Shown here one piece after another: positions 25,635-35,332 of a stretch of DNA of 64,000 nt. Numbering within the stretch: position 1 is the first letter of the stretch; each line of letters opens with the position of its first letter. Source of the DNA: Hyphomonas sp. CY54-11-8 (lineage in GTDB: Bacteria > Pseudomonadota > Alphaproteobacteria > Caulobacterales > Hyphomonadaceae). The notes under the pieces are model-generated. The model was not told where the DNA came from. It did not search any database and saw only the letters and a list, made by a program, of their open reading frames with translations. The position numbers were made by a program, and so were the translations under genes. Where the stretch lies: positions 1 through 64,000 of the forward strand of contig NZ_AWFD01000007.1 in assembly GCF_000682735.1 (NCBI RefSeq), written 5' to 3'.

Positions 25635-27196
25635 CACCATCTCCGCTCGAACTTCCTGCGCAGGAAAACAACCACGCCGTTCATCGCTATCAGGAAGACG
25701 AGCAGGATCAAAATGACTGCGCCCGTCATTGGCTCCCAGGCCCGCTCGGCTTGTGTCGCCCAGGAATAAATCAACACCGGCAGCGCGGTCGCCTCGTCCG
25801 TCGGACCATTTGGAACTTCCGCCACGAAAGCGACCATACCGATCAGCAGCAGCGGCGCCGTTTCACCCAGCGCTCGCGCCATGCCCAGGATGGCCCCGGT
25901 CAGCATGCCTGGCGCCGCCAGCGGCATGACATGATGGAAAACGGTCTGCATGCGGGACGCGCCTACGGCAAGAGCAGCGTCACGGATCGATTGCGGCACC
26001 GCCTTCAGGGCAGCCCGCGAAGCGATGATCACAACCGGCAGGATCAGCAATGCCAGCACCAGTCCGCCAACGACAGGCGCTGATCGCGGTAGACCAAAAG
26101 CGCCAAGAAACACTGCCGCGCCCAGCAGGCCGAACACAATGGACGGCACCGCAGCGAGGTTGTTGATGTTCACTTCGATCAACCCGGTCACCCGGTTCCG
26201 GGGCGCAAATTCTTCCAGATAAATCGATGCCAGAATGCCGATCGGGATGGCCAGTGATGCCGTGACCAGCAGGGTCAGCAGCGAACCAACAATCGCCGCC
26301 AGCGTACCGGCCAGTTCCGGCTGTGTGCTGTCCGTATGGGTCAACAGGCTCCAATGCGGCACACGGGACACCCGGCCTTCGGCTTTCAAGGCCAGCAGCC
26401 AGGCGATCTGCCTGTCGGTGACCGTACGTTCCGATTCCGGCGACGTGATCAGGCGCGCGCGCACCGGATGGGTACGGAAATCCTGCAGGCTCCCGGTCAG
26501 AAGCGGACCTTTAATGCGCGACGGGTCCAGCGTTGAGAGCTTCAGGGTCGACTGGCCAGCCGTCATCAGGATGGATCCGGTACTTCGCGCATCCTGAATT
26601 TGCATACCCTCCAGCGATGCCGCAGCAATGAGGCGTTTGAAGGCGCCTTCGCCGGTCAGGGTCAAAACGCCATTCGTTTCCTCTGCACCGACGCGCCCAA
26701 TCGGCACGGTCAGATGCCGGGCGTTGGCGCCTTTCAGGTAGAGGTCGAGATCGTCCGACAAGGGCAGTTGGACCTGACGGGTCATGCCAATTTCCCGCGG
26801 ATTACGGACGATCTCCCGAGCGACAGGCAAGACAGCCAACCGGGTAACCAGCGCGGACAGCTCGTGGCGCAGCACAGGATTTCTGGCTGTTTCCGGGAAC
26901 TGCGCCAACAGGTCAGCGCGAACCAGTCCGTACACTTTGTCCACGGGCGGCGGATCGTCCGTTTTGAGCCCGCCGAATGTCTCCTTGTCCAGGTCGAGAT
27001 CGAACGACACGACATGATAGGTCGCGGCCGACATGGCCTGGGTCGTGATCGAGGCCAGCAACAACGTTAGCGCCGCGAGCGCAAAACCGATGGCCAGGCG
27101 TCCATACCATTTGAAACGCCGGTCAGCCGCCCGCCGCCGGCGCAGCCGTTTCAACGCCCTTTCATTGGCGAATGGGGAGACGGCCGGATCACTCAT
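25634..27196 (-). CDS. pstA: Phosphate ABC transporter permease PstA (long form with DUF3333)
   Basis: A 520-residue PstA, about 220 residues longer than enterobacterial PstA. The extra N-terminal region (about 30-260) begins with one transmembrane helix and continues with a periplasmic DUF3333-like domain. The C-terminal permease core holds about five more helices and the EAA-type loop around [21 protein letters not shown]. The long form is usual in Alphaproteobacteria. The ATG at 27196 overlaps pstC by 8 nt. Confidence 0.93.
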   Translation of the reverse strand: MSDPAVSPFANERALKRLRRRRAADRRFKWYGRLAIGFALAALTLLLASITTQAMSAATYHVVSFDLDLDKETFGGLKTDDPPPVDKVYGLVRADLLAQFPETARNPVLRHELSALVTRLAVLPVAREIVRNPREIGMTRQVQLPLSDDLDLYLKGANARHLTVPIGRVGAEETNGVLTLTGEGAFKRLIAAASLEGMQIQDARSTGSILMTAGQSTLKLSTLDPSRIKGPLLTGSLQDFRTHPVRARLITSPESERTVTDRQIAWLLALKAEGRVSRVPHWSLLTHTDSTQPELAGTLAAIVGSLLTLLVTASLAIPIGILASIYLEEFAPRNRVTGLIEVNINNLAAVPSIVFGLLGAAVFLGAFGLPRSAPVVGGLVLALLILPVVIIASRAALKAVPQSIRDAALAVGASRMQTVFHHVMPLAAPGMLTGAILGMARALGETAPLLLIGMVAFVAEVPNGPTDEATALPVLIYSWATQAERAWEPMTGAVILILLVFLIAMNGVVVFLRRKFERRW

Positions 27197-28604
27197 ACTT
27201 TTCCCTGAACCGCTTCACGACATTGATGGCGACGAGATTGAACAACAGCGTCACGACAAAAAGAACAAGGCCGAGTGCAAAGGCCGACAACGTCTTCGGG
27301 CTGTCGAACTCGGATTCCCCGGTCAGCAAGGACACGATCTGGACGGTGATGGTCGTAAGGTCGGAGGTCGGGTCGGGCGATATCCGCGCGCGCTGCCCGG
27401 CCGCCATGACAACGATCATTGTCTCTCCAATGGCGCGGGACACGGCCAGCAACAGCGCCGCGATGATGCCCGGCAGCGCCGCCGGCACCACGACCTGGCG
27501 GACCGCCTCCGCCTTGGTCGCGCCCATGGCATATGCCCCATCCCTGAGCGACTGCGGCACAGCGCGGATCACGTCATCGGAAAGGGACGAAACGAAGGGG
27601 ATGACCATGATCCCCATGACGATCCCGGCAGCGAGCGCACTGGTCGGCTGGGCGGCAAGGACGGCCCCGTCCGCCAGGCCCCAAGCGATCACCAGCTGGT
27701 TGATCCACAGCGCCACAGACCGCACGGCAGGCGCAATCACCAGCAGGGCGAAGAAGCCATAAACAACAGTTGGAATACCCGCGAGCACTTCCAGGACCGG
27801 CTTGATGATCGCCCGCACCTGCCCGCTCGCATATTCGGACAGGTAAATCGCTGCGAACAGGCCAATTGGCGCCGCCACCATCATCGCGAAGAACGAGATC
27901 ATGAAAGTGCCGAAGAACAAGGGCAGTGCGCCGAACTCTGCGCTCGTCTGCGCATTCCACCGCGTTCCCAGCAGGAAGTCCCAAAACGGCACTTCGGCAA
28001 AGAAGCGCAGGCTCTCGAAAACGAGCGACGCGACAATGCCGACGGTGGTGGCGATAGCGAGCGCTGCGCAAAGGAACAGGAACCATTCGATGCCGCTTTC
28101 GACATGCTGGCGGGCCCGGAACCCGGGCGACAGGCAGCGTCGGGAGAGGAACATGCCCGCGATGGACAGAGCCAGCGCAAAGACCAACGTGAAAATGTTC
28201 ACCGTCCCGCGGATTTCGCCATACCGCTCCGTGACCGTGTCGAAGACGTGCTCACCGCTCAGGAAGCCCGGAATGCGGCCCGCTCGGGCCACCGTGTCGA
28301 GATAGGTCGTCAGCTCACCTGGTGTGAGGATCGAAAACCCGTCCGGCAGTTCGCTACGCAGGATGGCGCGGGATGTGCCCTCGCCAAAGAAAATGTAGCC
28401 GAGCGCCACCAGCACAACGGGCACCAGACTCCACATGAGAACGAAATAGCCGTGCGCGTTCGGACGGGAATTGGGATGGATGTCTCCTGGGAAGGAGAAT
28501 TGCTCCGCCCGCAGGCGTCCGGCAATGAATCCGAAGGACGCAAGAGTCACTGCCGCCGCGAGAAGCAGGAAGTCCATTGGCAGGTGGCCCAATTGCGAGA
28601 GCAT
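27189..28604 (-). CDS. pstC: Phosphate ABC transporter permease PstC (long form)
   Basis: A 471-residue PstC permease with an N-terminal extension carrying two helices and a periplasmic segment before the standard core. The EAA loop is seen around LRDGAYAMGATKAEAVRQVVVPAALPGI. I chose ATG 28604 with GGGGAC upstream rather than TTG 28619. First gene of pstCAB-phoU-phoB. The phosphate-binding protein gene pstS is not adjacent; divergent hslV occupies the other side. A PHO-box-like site lies 47-64 bp upstream. Confidence 0.94.
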   Translation of the reverse strand: MLSQLGHLPMDFLLLAAAVTLASFGFIAGRLRAEQFSFPGDIHPNSRPNAHGYFVLMWSLVPVVLVALGYIFFGEGTSRAILRSELPDGFSILTPGELTTYLDTVARAGRIPGFLSGEHVFDTVTERYGEIRGTVNIFTLVFALALSIAGMFLSRRCLSPGFRARQHVESGIEWFLFLCAALAIATTVGIVASLVFESLRFFAEVPFWDFLLGTRWNAQTSAEFGALPLFFGTFMISFFAMMVAAPIGLFAAIYLSEYASGQVRAIIKPVLEVLAGIPTVVYGFFALLVIAPAVRSVALWINQLVIAWGLADGAVLAAQPTSALAAGIVMGIMVIPFVSSLSDDVIRAVPQSLRDGAYAMGATKAEAVRQVVVPAALPGIIAALLLAVSRAIGETMIVVMAAGQRARISPDPTSDLTTITVQIVSLLTGESEFDSPKTLSAFALGLVLFVVTLLFNLVAINVVKRFREKYE

Positions 28605-28650
28605 CCAGTCCCCGTTCAACTGTCAGCTGTGCTCCCCATACTGGAGTGCC

Positions 28651-28668
28651 GCGACACTTATGTGACAA
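28651..28668 (-). promoter_or_regulatory. Candidate PHO box (PhoB operator) upstream of pstC
   Basis: On the minus strand the site reads TTGTCAC-ATAA-GTGTCGC, two 7-bp direct half-sites with a 4-bp spacer. The alphaproteobacterial PHO box is CTGTCAT-N4-CTGTCAT; the halves match 5 of 7 and 4 of 7 positions, with the core TGTC intact in both. Its place upstream of the phosphate operon supports the call. It would let PhoB activate its own operon in phosphate starvation. Confidence 0.6.
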
Positions 28669-28734
28669 AACGTGCCGACATTACGGCTCATCCGACTCCT
28701 TGCACCAGACGACCTTTGCGTCCACATCTCCGGC

Positions 28735-29295
28735 ATGACTGGCGCAACTGATAGCACTTCACCCGGCTGGCATGGCACGACCATTCTGGCCGTTCGCAAG
28801 AACAATAAACTTGTCATGATGTCCGACGGCCAGGTGTCCATGGGACAGACCGTCATGAAAGGTAACGCCCGCAAGGTGCGTCGCCTCGCCGACGGGAAGA
28901 TACTGGCAGGATTCGCCGGAGCGACAGCCGACGCCTTTACCCTTTTCGAACGGCTGGAAACCAAGCTCGAACGCCACAATGGCCAGCTCTCACGTGCCGC
29001 CGTTGAACTCGCAAAGGATTGGCGCACCGAGAAATACCTCCAGAAACTGGAAGCCCTGCTGATCGTGGCCGACAAGGAAGTGACGCTCGTGCTCACAGGG
29101 TCCGGCGACGTGCTGGAGCCGGAACATGACGTCGTCGCCGTCGGCTCAGGTGGCAATTACGCCCTCTCCGCAGCGCGCGCCCTCATCGACTATGAGGAAG
29201 ATGCCGAAGTGATCGGCCGCAAGGCGATGCAGATCGCTGCCGATATCTGCGTCTACACCAATGCCAATTTCACGGTCGAAACGCTCGACATCTGA
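28735..29295 (+). CDS. hslV: ATP-dependent protease subunit HslV
   Basis: A 186-residue proteasome-beta-like peptidase of the HslUV (ClpQY) complex. The catalytic N-terminal threonine should be Thr15 in [11 protein letters not shown], so the first 14 residues must be removed; this pre-sequence is typical of alphaproteobacterial Hsl[12 protein letters not shown] and the Lys-rich [10 protein letters not shown] follow. The ATG at 28735 was chosen as the one giving the usual short pre-sequence. hslU follows 17 nt later. It is divergent from pstC. Confidence 0.95.
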   Translation: MTGATDSTSPGWHGTTILAVRKNNKLVMMSDGQVSMGQTVMKGNARKVRRLADGKILAGFAGATADAFTLFERLETKLERHNGQLSRAAVELAKDWRTEKYLQKLEALLIVADKEVTLVLTGSGDVLEPEHDVVAVGSGGNYALSAARALIDYEEDAEVIGRKAMQIAADICVYTNANFTVETLDI

Positions 29296-29312
29296 CCGGA
29301 TCACAAGACCAC

Positions 29313-30617
29313 ATGACTGAACTCACCCCCCGCGAAATCGTCGCTGAACTCGATCGCCACATTGTTGGCCAGACTGGTGCGAAGCGTGCGGTCGCCATCG
29401 CCCTGCGCAACCGGTGGCGCCGCAAGCAGGCCCCGGAAAACCTGCAAGGCGAAATCACGCCGAAGAACATCCTGATGATCGGGCCGACCGGTGTCGGCAA
29501 GACGGAAGTCTCCCGTCGCCTCGCGCGTCTCGCCAATGCGCCCTTCCTTAAGGTCGAAGCCACTAAGTTCACCGAAGTCGGCTATGTCGGGCGCGATGTG
29601 GAACAGATCATCCGCGACCTCGTTGAGAGCGCCGTCGGCATGATCCGCGAACAAAAGCGCGCCAGTGTGCAGCAATCCGCGCAGGACGCAGCCGAGGAGC
29701 GCCTGCTGGATGCTCTCGTCGGCGCAGAGGCGCAATCCTCCACCCGCGAAGTCTTCCGCCGAAAGCTGCGTGACGGGGATCTCGACGACAAGGAAGTCGA
29801 TATCGACATGCCAGAGACCGGCGGTCCGATGCAGATGTTCGACCTGCCCGGCCAGGGCGGCTCGATGGGGATGATCAATCTCTCCGACATGCTGGGCAAA
29901 GCCATGGGCGGACGCACCAAGCGCGTACGCACCACAGTGAAGGAGGCCTACAAACCGCTGCTCGACGAAGAAGCCGACAAGATGCTGGACGAGGAATCCA
30001 TCTCCCGCGAAGCTGTCAACGCGGTGGAGCAGGATGGCATCGTCTTCCTCGACGAAATCGACAAGATTGCTGCCAAATCAGAACGCGGCGGCGCTGATGT
30101 CAGCCGTGAAGGTGTGCAGCGTGACCTTCTGCCTCTGATCGAAGGCACGACCGTCTCCACCAAGCGTGGCGCGGTGAAGACGGACCACATCCTCTTCATC
30201 GCGTCCGGCGCCTTCCACGTCTCGAAGCCGTCGGACATGCTGCCGGAACTTCAGGGGCGCCTGCCGATCCGCGTTGAATTGGATGCCCTGACCCGCGACG
30301 ATCTCCGCCGTATCCTGGTCGAGCCGGAAGCGAGCCTCATCCGCCAATACGAAGCCCTGATGGCCGCCGAAGGCGTGACCCTCGTCTTTGAGGACGCCGC
30401 GATCGACAAGCTGGCAGACCTGGCAGAAGCCGTAAACAACAGTGTCGAAAACATCGGCGCCCGCCGCCTTCAGACCGTTCTGGAGCGCCTGCTGGACGAA
30501 ATCAGTTTCGAAGCCCCGGAAAAGAAGGGTGAAACGATCACCATCACGGCAGATTATGTGCACGAGCGCGTCAGTGGCCTCGCCGCCGATGCCGACCTGT
30601 CCAAATTCATCCTGTAA
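29313..30617 (+). CDS. hslU: ATP-dependent protease ATPase subunit HslU
   Basis: A 434-residue AAA+ unfoldase. Walker [11 protein letters not shown], the pore motif GYVGRD, Walker [12 protein letters not shown] and a C-terminal tail ending DLSKFIL, which docks into HslV, are all seen. The I-domain (about 110-240) is Asp/Gly/Met-rich. Forms an operon with hslV and ends 9 bp from the convergent Nudix gene. Confidence 0.97.
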   Translation: MTELTPREIVAELDRHIVGQTGAKRAVAIALRNRWRRKQAPENLQGEITPKNILMIGPTGVGKTEVSRRLARLANAPFLKVEATKFTEVGYVGRDVEQIIRDLVESAVGMIREQKRASVQQSAQDAAEERLLDALVGAEAQSSTREVFRRKLRDGDLDDKEVDIDMPETGGPMQMFDLPGQGGSMGMINLSDMLGKAMGGRTKRVRTTVKEAYKPLLDEEADKMLDEESISREAVNAVEQDGIVFLDEIDKIAAKSERGGADVSREGVQRDLLPLIEGTTVSTKRGAVKTDHILFIASGAFHVSKPSDMLPELQGRLPIRVELDALTRDDLRRILVEPEASLIRQYEALMAAEGVTLVFEDAAIDKLADLAEAVNNSVENIGARRLQTVLERLLDEISFEAPEKKGETITITADYVHERVSGLAADADLSKFIL

Positions 30618-30626
30618 CGGACTAAA

Positions 30627-31433
30627 TCAGACCTTTACGTTGGACAACAATTCCACCGTCTGGCCATAGCCTTCGACATCCGGGATGAACAGGCAGGGAT
30701 TTCCGTCATCATCCTTGCCGGGCTTCGGCAACACGGTCGGTACGTCCATGGACCCAAACCGCGCCAGCGCGTCGGAAACAGATGTCGCCATTGTCATGCG
30801 TTTCAGATTCATCCGTGTCGGGAAAATAATGGTCGCCCGGCCGTCGGCTTCCTGTGCCAGTGCCTCTTCGGCGGATAGCCAGACGGCATCTGTCGTCTCG
30901 CGCCCGTCATGGGCCGCCACCTGGTTCTCCGGGGCTGGCGCAATATAGAAATGCGTGTCGAAGCGCTTCGGCATCATGATCGGCGTGATCCAGTGGCCGA
31001 AGTAGACAAGACTGTCGAGCGCCAGAACAAGATCGTGTTCGCGGATGAGTTCCAGGAAGCTCATCTCACCCCTGTCCACAGCGTGACGATGCGGCGCCAG
31101 CTTGTCGGCGATGTCAGCGCCCACCAACGGTGCTCCCGTACCACGCGCTGAGGCGGGCCGCGCGAGCAGCAAGCCACTTTCTTCGTAAGCCTCGCGTACA
31201 GCCGCGATCCGTGCATCCTGCTGCACCGGGCCATAGTCGCCGTCCGTGTAGGCATCCCATTCCGTCCGCGAGTCGTCCGCGCTCGCCTTCCCGCCCGGAA
31301 ACACCAGCGCGCCGGCCGCAAAGTCTATCTCGTAATGACGCTTCACCATCAGCACTTCCGGCGGACCGGACGCGGCATCGCGAAGCATCAGGATTGTTGC
31401 GGAAAGTCTCGGTTCTGCGGGCTTCTTTTCCAT
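30627..31433 (-). CDS. Nudix hydrolase with split Nudix box (NUDT19/RP2-like)
   Basis: A 268-residue Nudix protein. The Nudix box starts at FPGGKASADD and finishes at AAVREAYEESGLLL, but about 25 residues (including EWDAYTDGDYG) separate the GG from the REAxEE helix, where the canonical spacing is much shorter. Such insertions occur in the NUDT19 (CoA diphosphatase-like) group, which makes acyl-CoA or CoA a plausible substrate (inference). GGGGGAA precedes the ATG. Confidence 0.85.
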   Translation of the reverse strand: MEKKPAEPRLSATILMLRDAASGPPEVLMVKRHYEIDFAAGALVFPGGKASADDSRTEWDAYTDGDYGPVQQDARIAAVREAYEESGLLLARPASARGTGAPLVGADIADKLAPHRHAVDRGEMSFLELIREHDLVLALDSLVYFGHWITPIMMPKRFDTHFYIAPAPENQVAAHDGRETTDAVWLSAEEALAQEADGRATIIFPTRMNLKRMTMATSVSDALARFGSMDVPTVLPKPGKDDDGNPCLFIPDVEGYGQTVELLSNVKV

Positions 31434-31547
31434 GGTGGTTCCCCCTATCGGGCAAATTTTATCGAAATGTGCCTCTGTTCTTACGCGTGATCTTCAGCCT
31501 CAGCCCCTAGGGAAGGCAAGACCAACACAGCACACGAGCGGGACACT

Positions 31548-32222
31548 ATGAAACAGACCTGGGCCAATCCTTCCGTCCAAACAATCCCAACGCCGGCCGT
31601 CCGTTTCGACCCGGTCCTGGATCTTGCCACGGGCGACGCGCTCGGCATGACGGCGGAACTGCCCTTCTGTTTCGAAGACGGCCCTTCCTTCGGCCCGGCC
31701 CGTGCCCGTCAAAGCGAAACAAACTCCGCCAAATGGGTCGCTGACCGGATTGGCGAAATCTCCAGCGTTGCGCATGAATTCCACCATGATCACCGCCCGA
31801 TCATCGTCCCGGCACCTGTCGCAGCCCTTGCCAACCCGGACACAGCCCTCGCCTGCGATGCCCGCGTACGCCGCAGCGTTTTCTGCCAGCAGGAATTCTG
31901 CATCGAGTTTACCGATACGGCCTTTGCCGGCGATGCTGCCGACTGCACCAGCCGCGTGGCCCATTTCCGCCGTCATGGCTTCCGCGTATCCGTCGACATG
32001 CGCAAATCCTGGCAGACCCCGCTGGCCGAAGGCATGCGCCTCCTGATTGATACGCTCCGCGTCGATGCCCGCAACCTCGACTGCGACCTCCTGATGGAAG
32101 TCTGCGAAACCGCTGCTGGCGCAGGCATTCTCGTGATTGCCGAAAACGCCAACTGGCGCGATGCGGACGAGCTGGCCCGCCTTGGTATCTCCGCCGGAAC
32201 GCGCCTGCGCGCAGACGCTTAA
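31548..32222 (+). CDS. Uncharacterised protein, possibly a degenerate EAL-like domain
   Basis: A 224-residue protein I do not recognise with certainty. The opening FDPVLDLATGDALGMTAELPF resembles the first strand of EAL phosphodiesterases (FQPIVDLxTGxxxGxEALxR). The C-terminal part has the EAL-like progression GFRVSVDMRKSWQTP, LLIDTLRVDARNLDC, GILVIAENANWRDADELARLG. The catalytic Glu of EAL, the DDFG metal site and the Lys are not conserved, so it would be enzymatically dead. No transmembrane segment or signal peptide is seen. Its stop overlaps the convergent DUF2336 gene by 4 bp. Confidence 0.55.
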   Translation: MKQTWANPSVQTIPTPAVRFDPVLDLATGDALGMTAELPFCFEDGPSFGPARARQSETNSAKWVADRIGEISSVAHEFHHDHRPIIVPAPVAALANPDTALACDARVRRSVFCQQEFCIEFTDTAFAGDAADCTSRVAHFRRHGFRVSVDMRKSWQTPLAEGMRLLIDTLRVDARNLDCDLLMEVCETAAGAGILVIAENANWRDADELARLGISAGTRLRADA

Positions 32223-33382
32223 GCGGCGTCCGTATCGGCGTTGTCTGCCTCTTCGGCGGCCGCCATCTCGGAATAATAGTCCAACTTCTCGAGCAGGTAT
32301 TCGAGGTCGTCCTTCGGGATCGCCTGGAACTGCGTCAGCACGCGCTCGATCATGCGGGCACGGAACCGGGCCCGGTCGTTCGTCCCGCCATCATAAGCGG
32401 TCTCGTGGAACACGTTCACAGCAGCCTTGAAGGCTGGCAGCATCTTGCGCGGCAAGCCCGCCCGGTCGAACACAGCCTGCAGGCCGAGCGGCCCGGCATC
32501 ATGGATCATCAGCCAGACGCGCTGGTGCGCAACGCCCGATAGCTCCGCCAGCGCATGCTCCACAAACGGCATCTGCCCGCAGCAAAGCGCACGCATGATC
32601 AACGAGTGGCTGAGTCGGCCGTTCAGGTTCAGCTGGGACACGAAACGCACGAGATCGTTCGAGCGCCCGGCCTGTTCGACGAGATCGATCGTCGCCCGCT
32701 CGCGCGCACCGGCAGCTAAATCGATTGCCATCTGTGCCGGTAACTCATGGCGGTTCACCAGCATGTCGAACAGTTGGCCGGAGACCAGAGAAACCATCTT
32801 CTCGGCGATATGGGTCGGAATGAATTCCCGGCGGATCAGGCCCTTCTGGACGATCTCGTCGCTGCCGAAGCGGCGCAGAGTATCGTCATAAGCCCGGTCC
32901 GTGAATTCTGCATGGGAATTCGAGGCAAGCGCCCGGACAGCGTCCACCTGCCCATGCTCGGAAATAACTTCTGTCAGCGTGACGGAAATATTGTCCCGCG
33001 CCGCAATTGCGGCCTGCTTCGCTGCAGTGACGGACAGGACCAGTTCGATCAGGTCCTCTTCGGTAAAGACCGGCGAATCCTGCAGCACAGGTATAGCAAC
33101 GGCCTCAATGTCCTGCGCCAGTTTCAGTGCGATCTCGCGCGGCAGAATCGGCGAATTGCGCAGCGTGACGGACAGCGTGCGGCGCACGAGATCTGCTGCA
33201 TCATCCGCCAGGATCGCCATGATCTCTTCGGCGTATTTGCGCTCTTCCTCGCTCAGCACGTCCAGCGCGATACGACGGCACAGCCGGTGCGCCACCGACG
33301 CGCGCTGCTCGGGCGTTTCGCCCTTCATCAGGCGATGGATATCCTGCTCTGTCAGTTGCGGCCGGATGGCTTGTACGCTCAT
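32219..33382 (-). CDS. DUF2336 domain protein
   Basis: A 387-residue all-helical, soluble protein of the alphaproteobacterial DUF2336 type: RASVAHRLCRRIALDVLSEEERKYAEEIMAILADD and VRRTLSVTLRNSPILPREIALKLAQDIE recall HEAT-like repeats. Members have been linked to stress and cell-cycle control, but no biochemical function is settled. It lies downstream of tig and its terminator and has its own start at ATG 33382. Confidence 0.78.
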   Translation of the reverse strand: MSVQAIRPQLTEQDIHRLMKGETPEQRASVAHRLCRRIALDVLSEEERKYAEEIMAILADDAADLVRRTLSVTLRNSPILPREIALKLAQDIEAVAIPVLQDSPVFTEEDLIELVLSVTAAKQAAIAARDNISVTLTEVISEHGQVDAVRALASNSHAEFTDRAYDDTLRRFGSDEIVQKGLIRREFIPTHIAEKMVSLVSGQLFDMLVNRHELPAQMAIDLAAGARERATIDLVEQAGRSNDLVRFVSQLNLNGRLSHSLIMRALCCGQMPFVEHALAELSGVAHQRVWLMIHDAGPLGLQAVFDRAGLPRKMLPAFKAAVNVFHETAYDGGTNDRARFRARMIERVLTQFQAIPKDDLEYLLEKLDYYSEMAAAEEADNADTDAA

Positions 33383-33491
33383 AGGAACCGAAACCCCTCA
33401 TTAACGATTCGAGGCACCTTCGCCCGGCTCGGTTAATAGGCGGTTTACCAACCCGCTCCCACAGCCCGAGAACAGTTCGCCAAACAGCAAA

Positions 33492-33515
33492 ACGCCGGGC
33501 TCTGGGGCCCGGCGT
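33492..33515 (-). terminator. Terminator of tig
   Basis: A 9-bp GC-rich stem (33492-33500 / 33507-33515) with a 6-nt loop. On the minus strand it is followed by TTTTGCTGTTT, 30 bp past the tig stop codon. Confidence 0.8.
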
Positions 33516-33544
33516 CGTTAAATTTTCGTGAGGTTGGAAGAAGC

Positions 33545-34894
33545 CTACTCTTCGTCTTCCTTGAACAGCTCCTCGCGGGAGACCGTCTTGTCGGCCACGT
33601 CCGCTTCGCCGAGGATGTAGTCGACAACTTTATCCTCATAGATCGGCGCGCGGAGCTGGGCCATGGCATTCGGGTTCTTCTGGAAGAACTCGATCACCTG
33701 ACGCTCCTGGCCCGGATACTGGCGGGCTTCCTGGATCAGGGCCTGCTGCACTTCCTGCTCGGTGATCTGCACATTGTTCACACGGCCGATCTCAGCGAGC
33801 ACAAGGCCAAGGCGCACGCGGCGCTCGGCGATCTCGCGGTATTCCTTCTTCAGGTCGTCTTCCGACTTTTCCTTGTCGGCGTCGTCGACACGGCCGGCGT
33901 CCATCTCACGCTGCAGCTGGTCCCAGATCTGGCCGAATTCGGCTTCAACCATGTTCGGCGGCAGATCGAAGCTGTGGGCTTCGTCCAGGCGGTCCAGCAG
34001 GTCACGCTTCGCCTTGTTCCGCGATGCCTGGTCCAATTCGCCTTTCAGCTGGTCCTTGATGAGACCCGTCAGCTGTTCCAGAGACTCAAGACCAAGACCC
34101 TTGGCGAACTCGTCATTGATCTCTGCTTCCTTCGGCGCACGCACTTCGTGCACCTTGGTTTCGAAGACTGCAGCCTTACCGGCCAGATCTTTCGACGGGT
34201 AGTCTTCCGGGAAGCTGACTTCGAGGTTCTTCTCTTCGCCCGTCTTCACACCGACGAGCTGCTCTTCGAAGCCCGGGATGAAACGGCCGGAACCGAGCAC
34301 GACAGTCTGCTGCTCAGCGGTGCCGCCATCGAAGGGCTCGCCATCAATCTTGCCGACGAAGTCGATGACGACCGCGTCGCCGTCTTTCGCCTTGGCGGTC
34401 TTGCCACGCGGCTCATACTGCTTGTTCTGTTCGGCAAGGTTCTTCAGCGCTTCGTCGACCTGCTCGTCAGCCACTTCGGCGACCGGACGGGTAACCTTGA
34501 TGGTCTTCACGTCGACCGGCTCAAATTCCGGCATGACATCAACATGCATGTGATAGGCAAGGTCGGCCTCGCCCTTCACGACGTCTTCAATGTCGCCTTC
34601 CAGATGCACATCAGGCTGACCGGCCGGGCGCAGTTCTGCGTCCTCGATGGCTTTCTGGTTGGTTTCATTGACCGTTTTGTCGATGATCTCGCCCATCAGG
34701 TCGCGGCCGAACATCTTGCGCACGTGGGACGCAGGGACTTTGCCCGGGCGGAAGCCCTTCAGGTTCATGGTCGGGCGGATTTCTTCAATCCGGGCGTCGA
34801 GCTTCGACTGCAGTTCGCTTGCAGATACCTTGACGGCAAAGGTGCGGCTGAGACCTTCTGCCTTGGTCTGGGTCACTTCCATCGGTTCATTCAT
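33545..34894 (-). CDS. tig: Trigger factor (ribosome-associated chaperone, PPIase)
   Basis: A 449-residue trigger factor. The ribosome-docking signature GFRPGKVP is at 47-54; an FKBP-type PPIase domain (about 160-245, GDAVVIDFVGKIDGEPFDGG) follows; the C-terminal helical arms fill the rest. The Glu/Asp-rich tail ends in KEDEE. The start is ATG 34894; an ATG four codons later (34882) is equally plausible. In many bacteria tig precedes clpP-clpX; here those genes are about 20 kb away. Confidence 0.96.
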   Translation of the reverse strand: MNEPMEVTQTKAEGLSRTFAVKVSASELQSKLDARIEEIRPTMNLKGFRPGKVPASHVRKMFGRDLMGEIIDKTVNETNQKAIEDAELRPAGQPDVHLEGDIEDVVKGEADLAYHMHVDVMPEFEPVDVKTIKVTRPVAEVADEQVDEALKNLAEQNKQYEPRGKTAKAKDGDAVVIDFVGKIDGEPFDGGTAEQQTVVLGSGRFIPGFEEQLVGVKTGEEKNLEVSFPEDYPSKDLAGKAAVFETKVHEVRAPKEAEINDEFAKGLGLESLEQLTGLIKDQLKGELDQASRNKAKRDLLDRLDEAHSFDLPPNMVEAEFGQIWDQLQREMDAGRVDDADKEKSEDDLKKEYREIAERRVRLGLVLAEIGRVNNVQITEQEVQQALIQEARQYPGQERQVIEFFQKNPNAMAQLRAPIYEDKVVDYILGEADVADKTVSREELFKEDEE

Positions 34895-35332
34895 CCGTTC
34901 TGGCGATCAGGCCCGGTCATGCCCATCCGGCAGCCTTCTGATCTGTGTCTGAAGGGGCGGCTTATGTCACACGGAAAACGCCCTGTCCACGCGGGTTCTG
35001 CGGGTTTCGCAGCGGGAGGAACGAACAGCTGCAGCCACGTGGAATTGCACCTCGAGGCCACTGTGATCGCGCAGAACGAATCTCGTTCAAAAATAGCAAT
35101 TCCGCGTGCATCTGGCGATTTTCGGCCTATTGAATGGGCAAGATAACGCCTGACGCTAGATTTATTGCGCGTGCGAACAGGAAAACACTCCCATCAGGTG
35201 AACCCGAATTACAGACTAGAAAGTTAACGATAGATTGCAGGCGTGGCCGCCGAAGGGGAGCGGGGACGCACCGGACTCTTCATGATCATGAATGGTTCGA
35301 ACATCTGGCAGGTCCGATCGGGGGACAACAAA
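34895..35332. other. Intergenic region, promoters for tig and the HAD-UbiA gene
   Basis: About 440 bp between divergent genes. No tRNA, repeat or convincing short gene is visible. The half near tig is GC-rich; the half near 35090-35230 is richer in A/T and probably holds the plus-strand promoter. GGGGGA at 35321-35326 is the ribosome-binding site of the next gene. Confidence 0.5.

Noticed and set aside
27033..28751. 572-codon open frame antisense to pstC/pstA
   Set aside because: Arg/Gln/His-rich, without recognisable motifs, and crosses two well-supported permease genes.
35013..35050. Possible tRNA-like or hairpin RNA in the tig upstream gap
   Set aside because: Only a 5-bp stem (CTGCG/CGCAG) is present; no acceptor stem or T-arm can be drawn.
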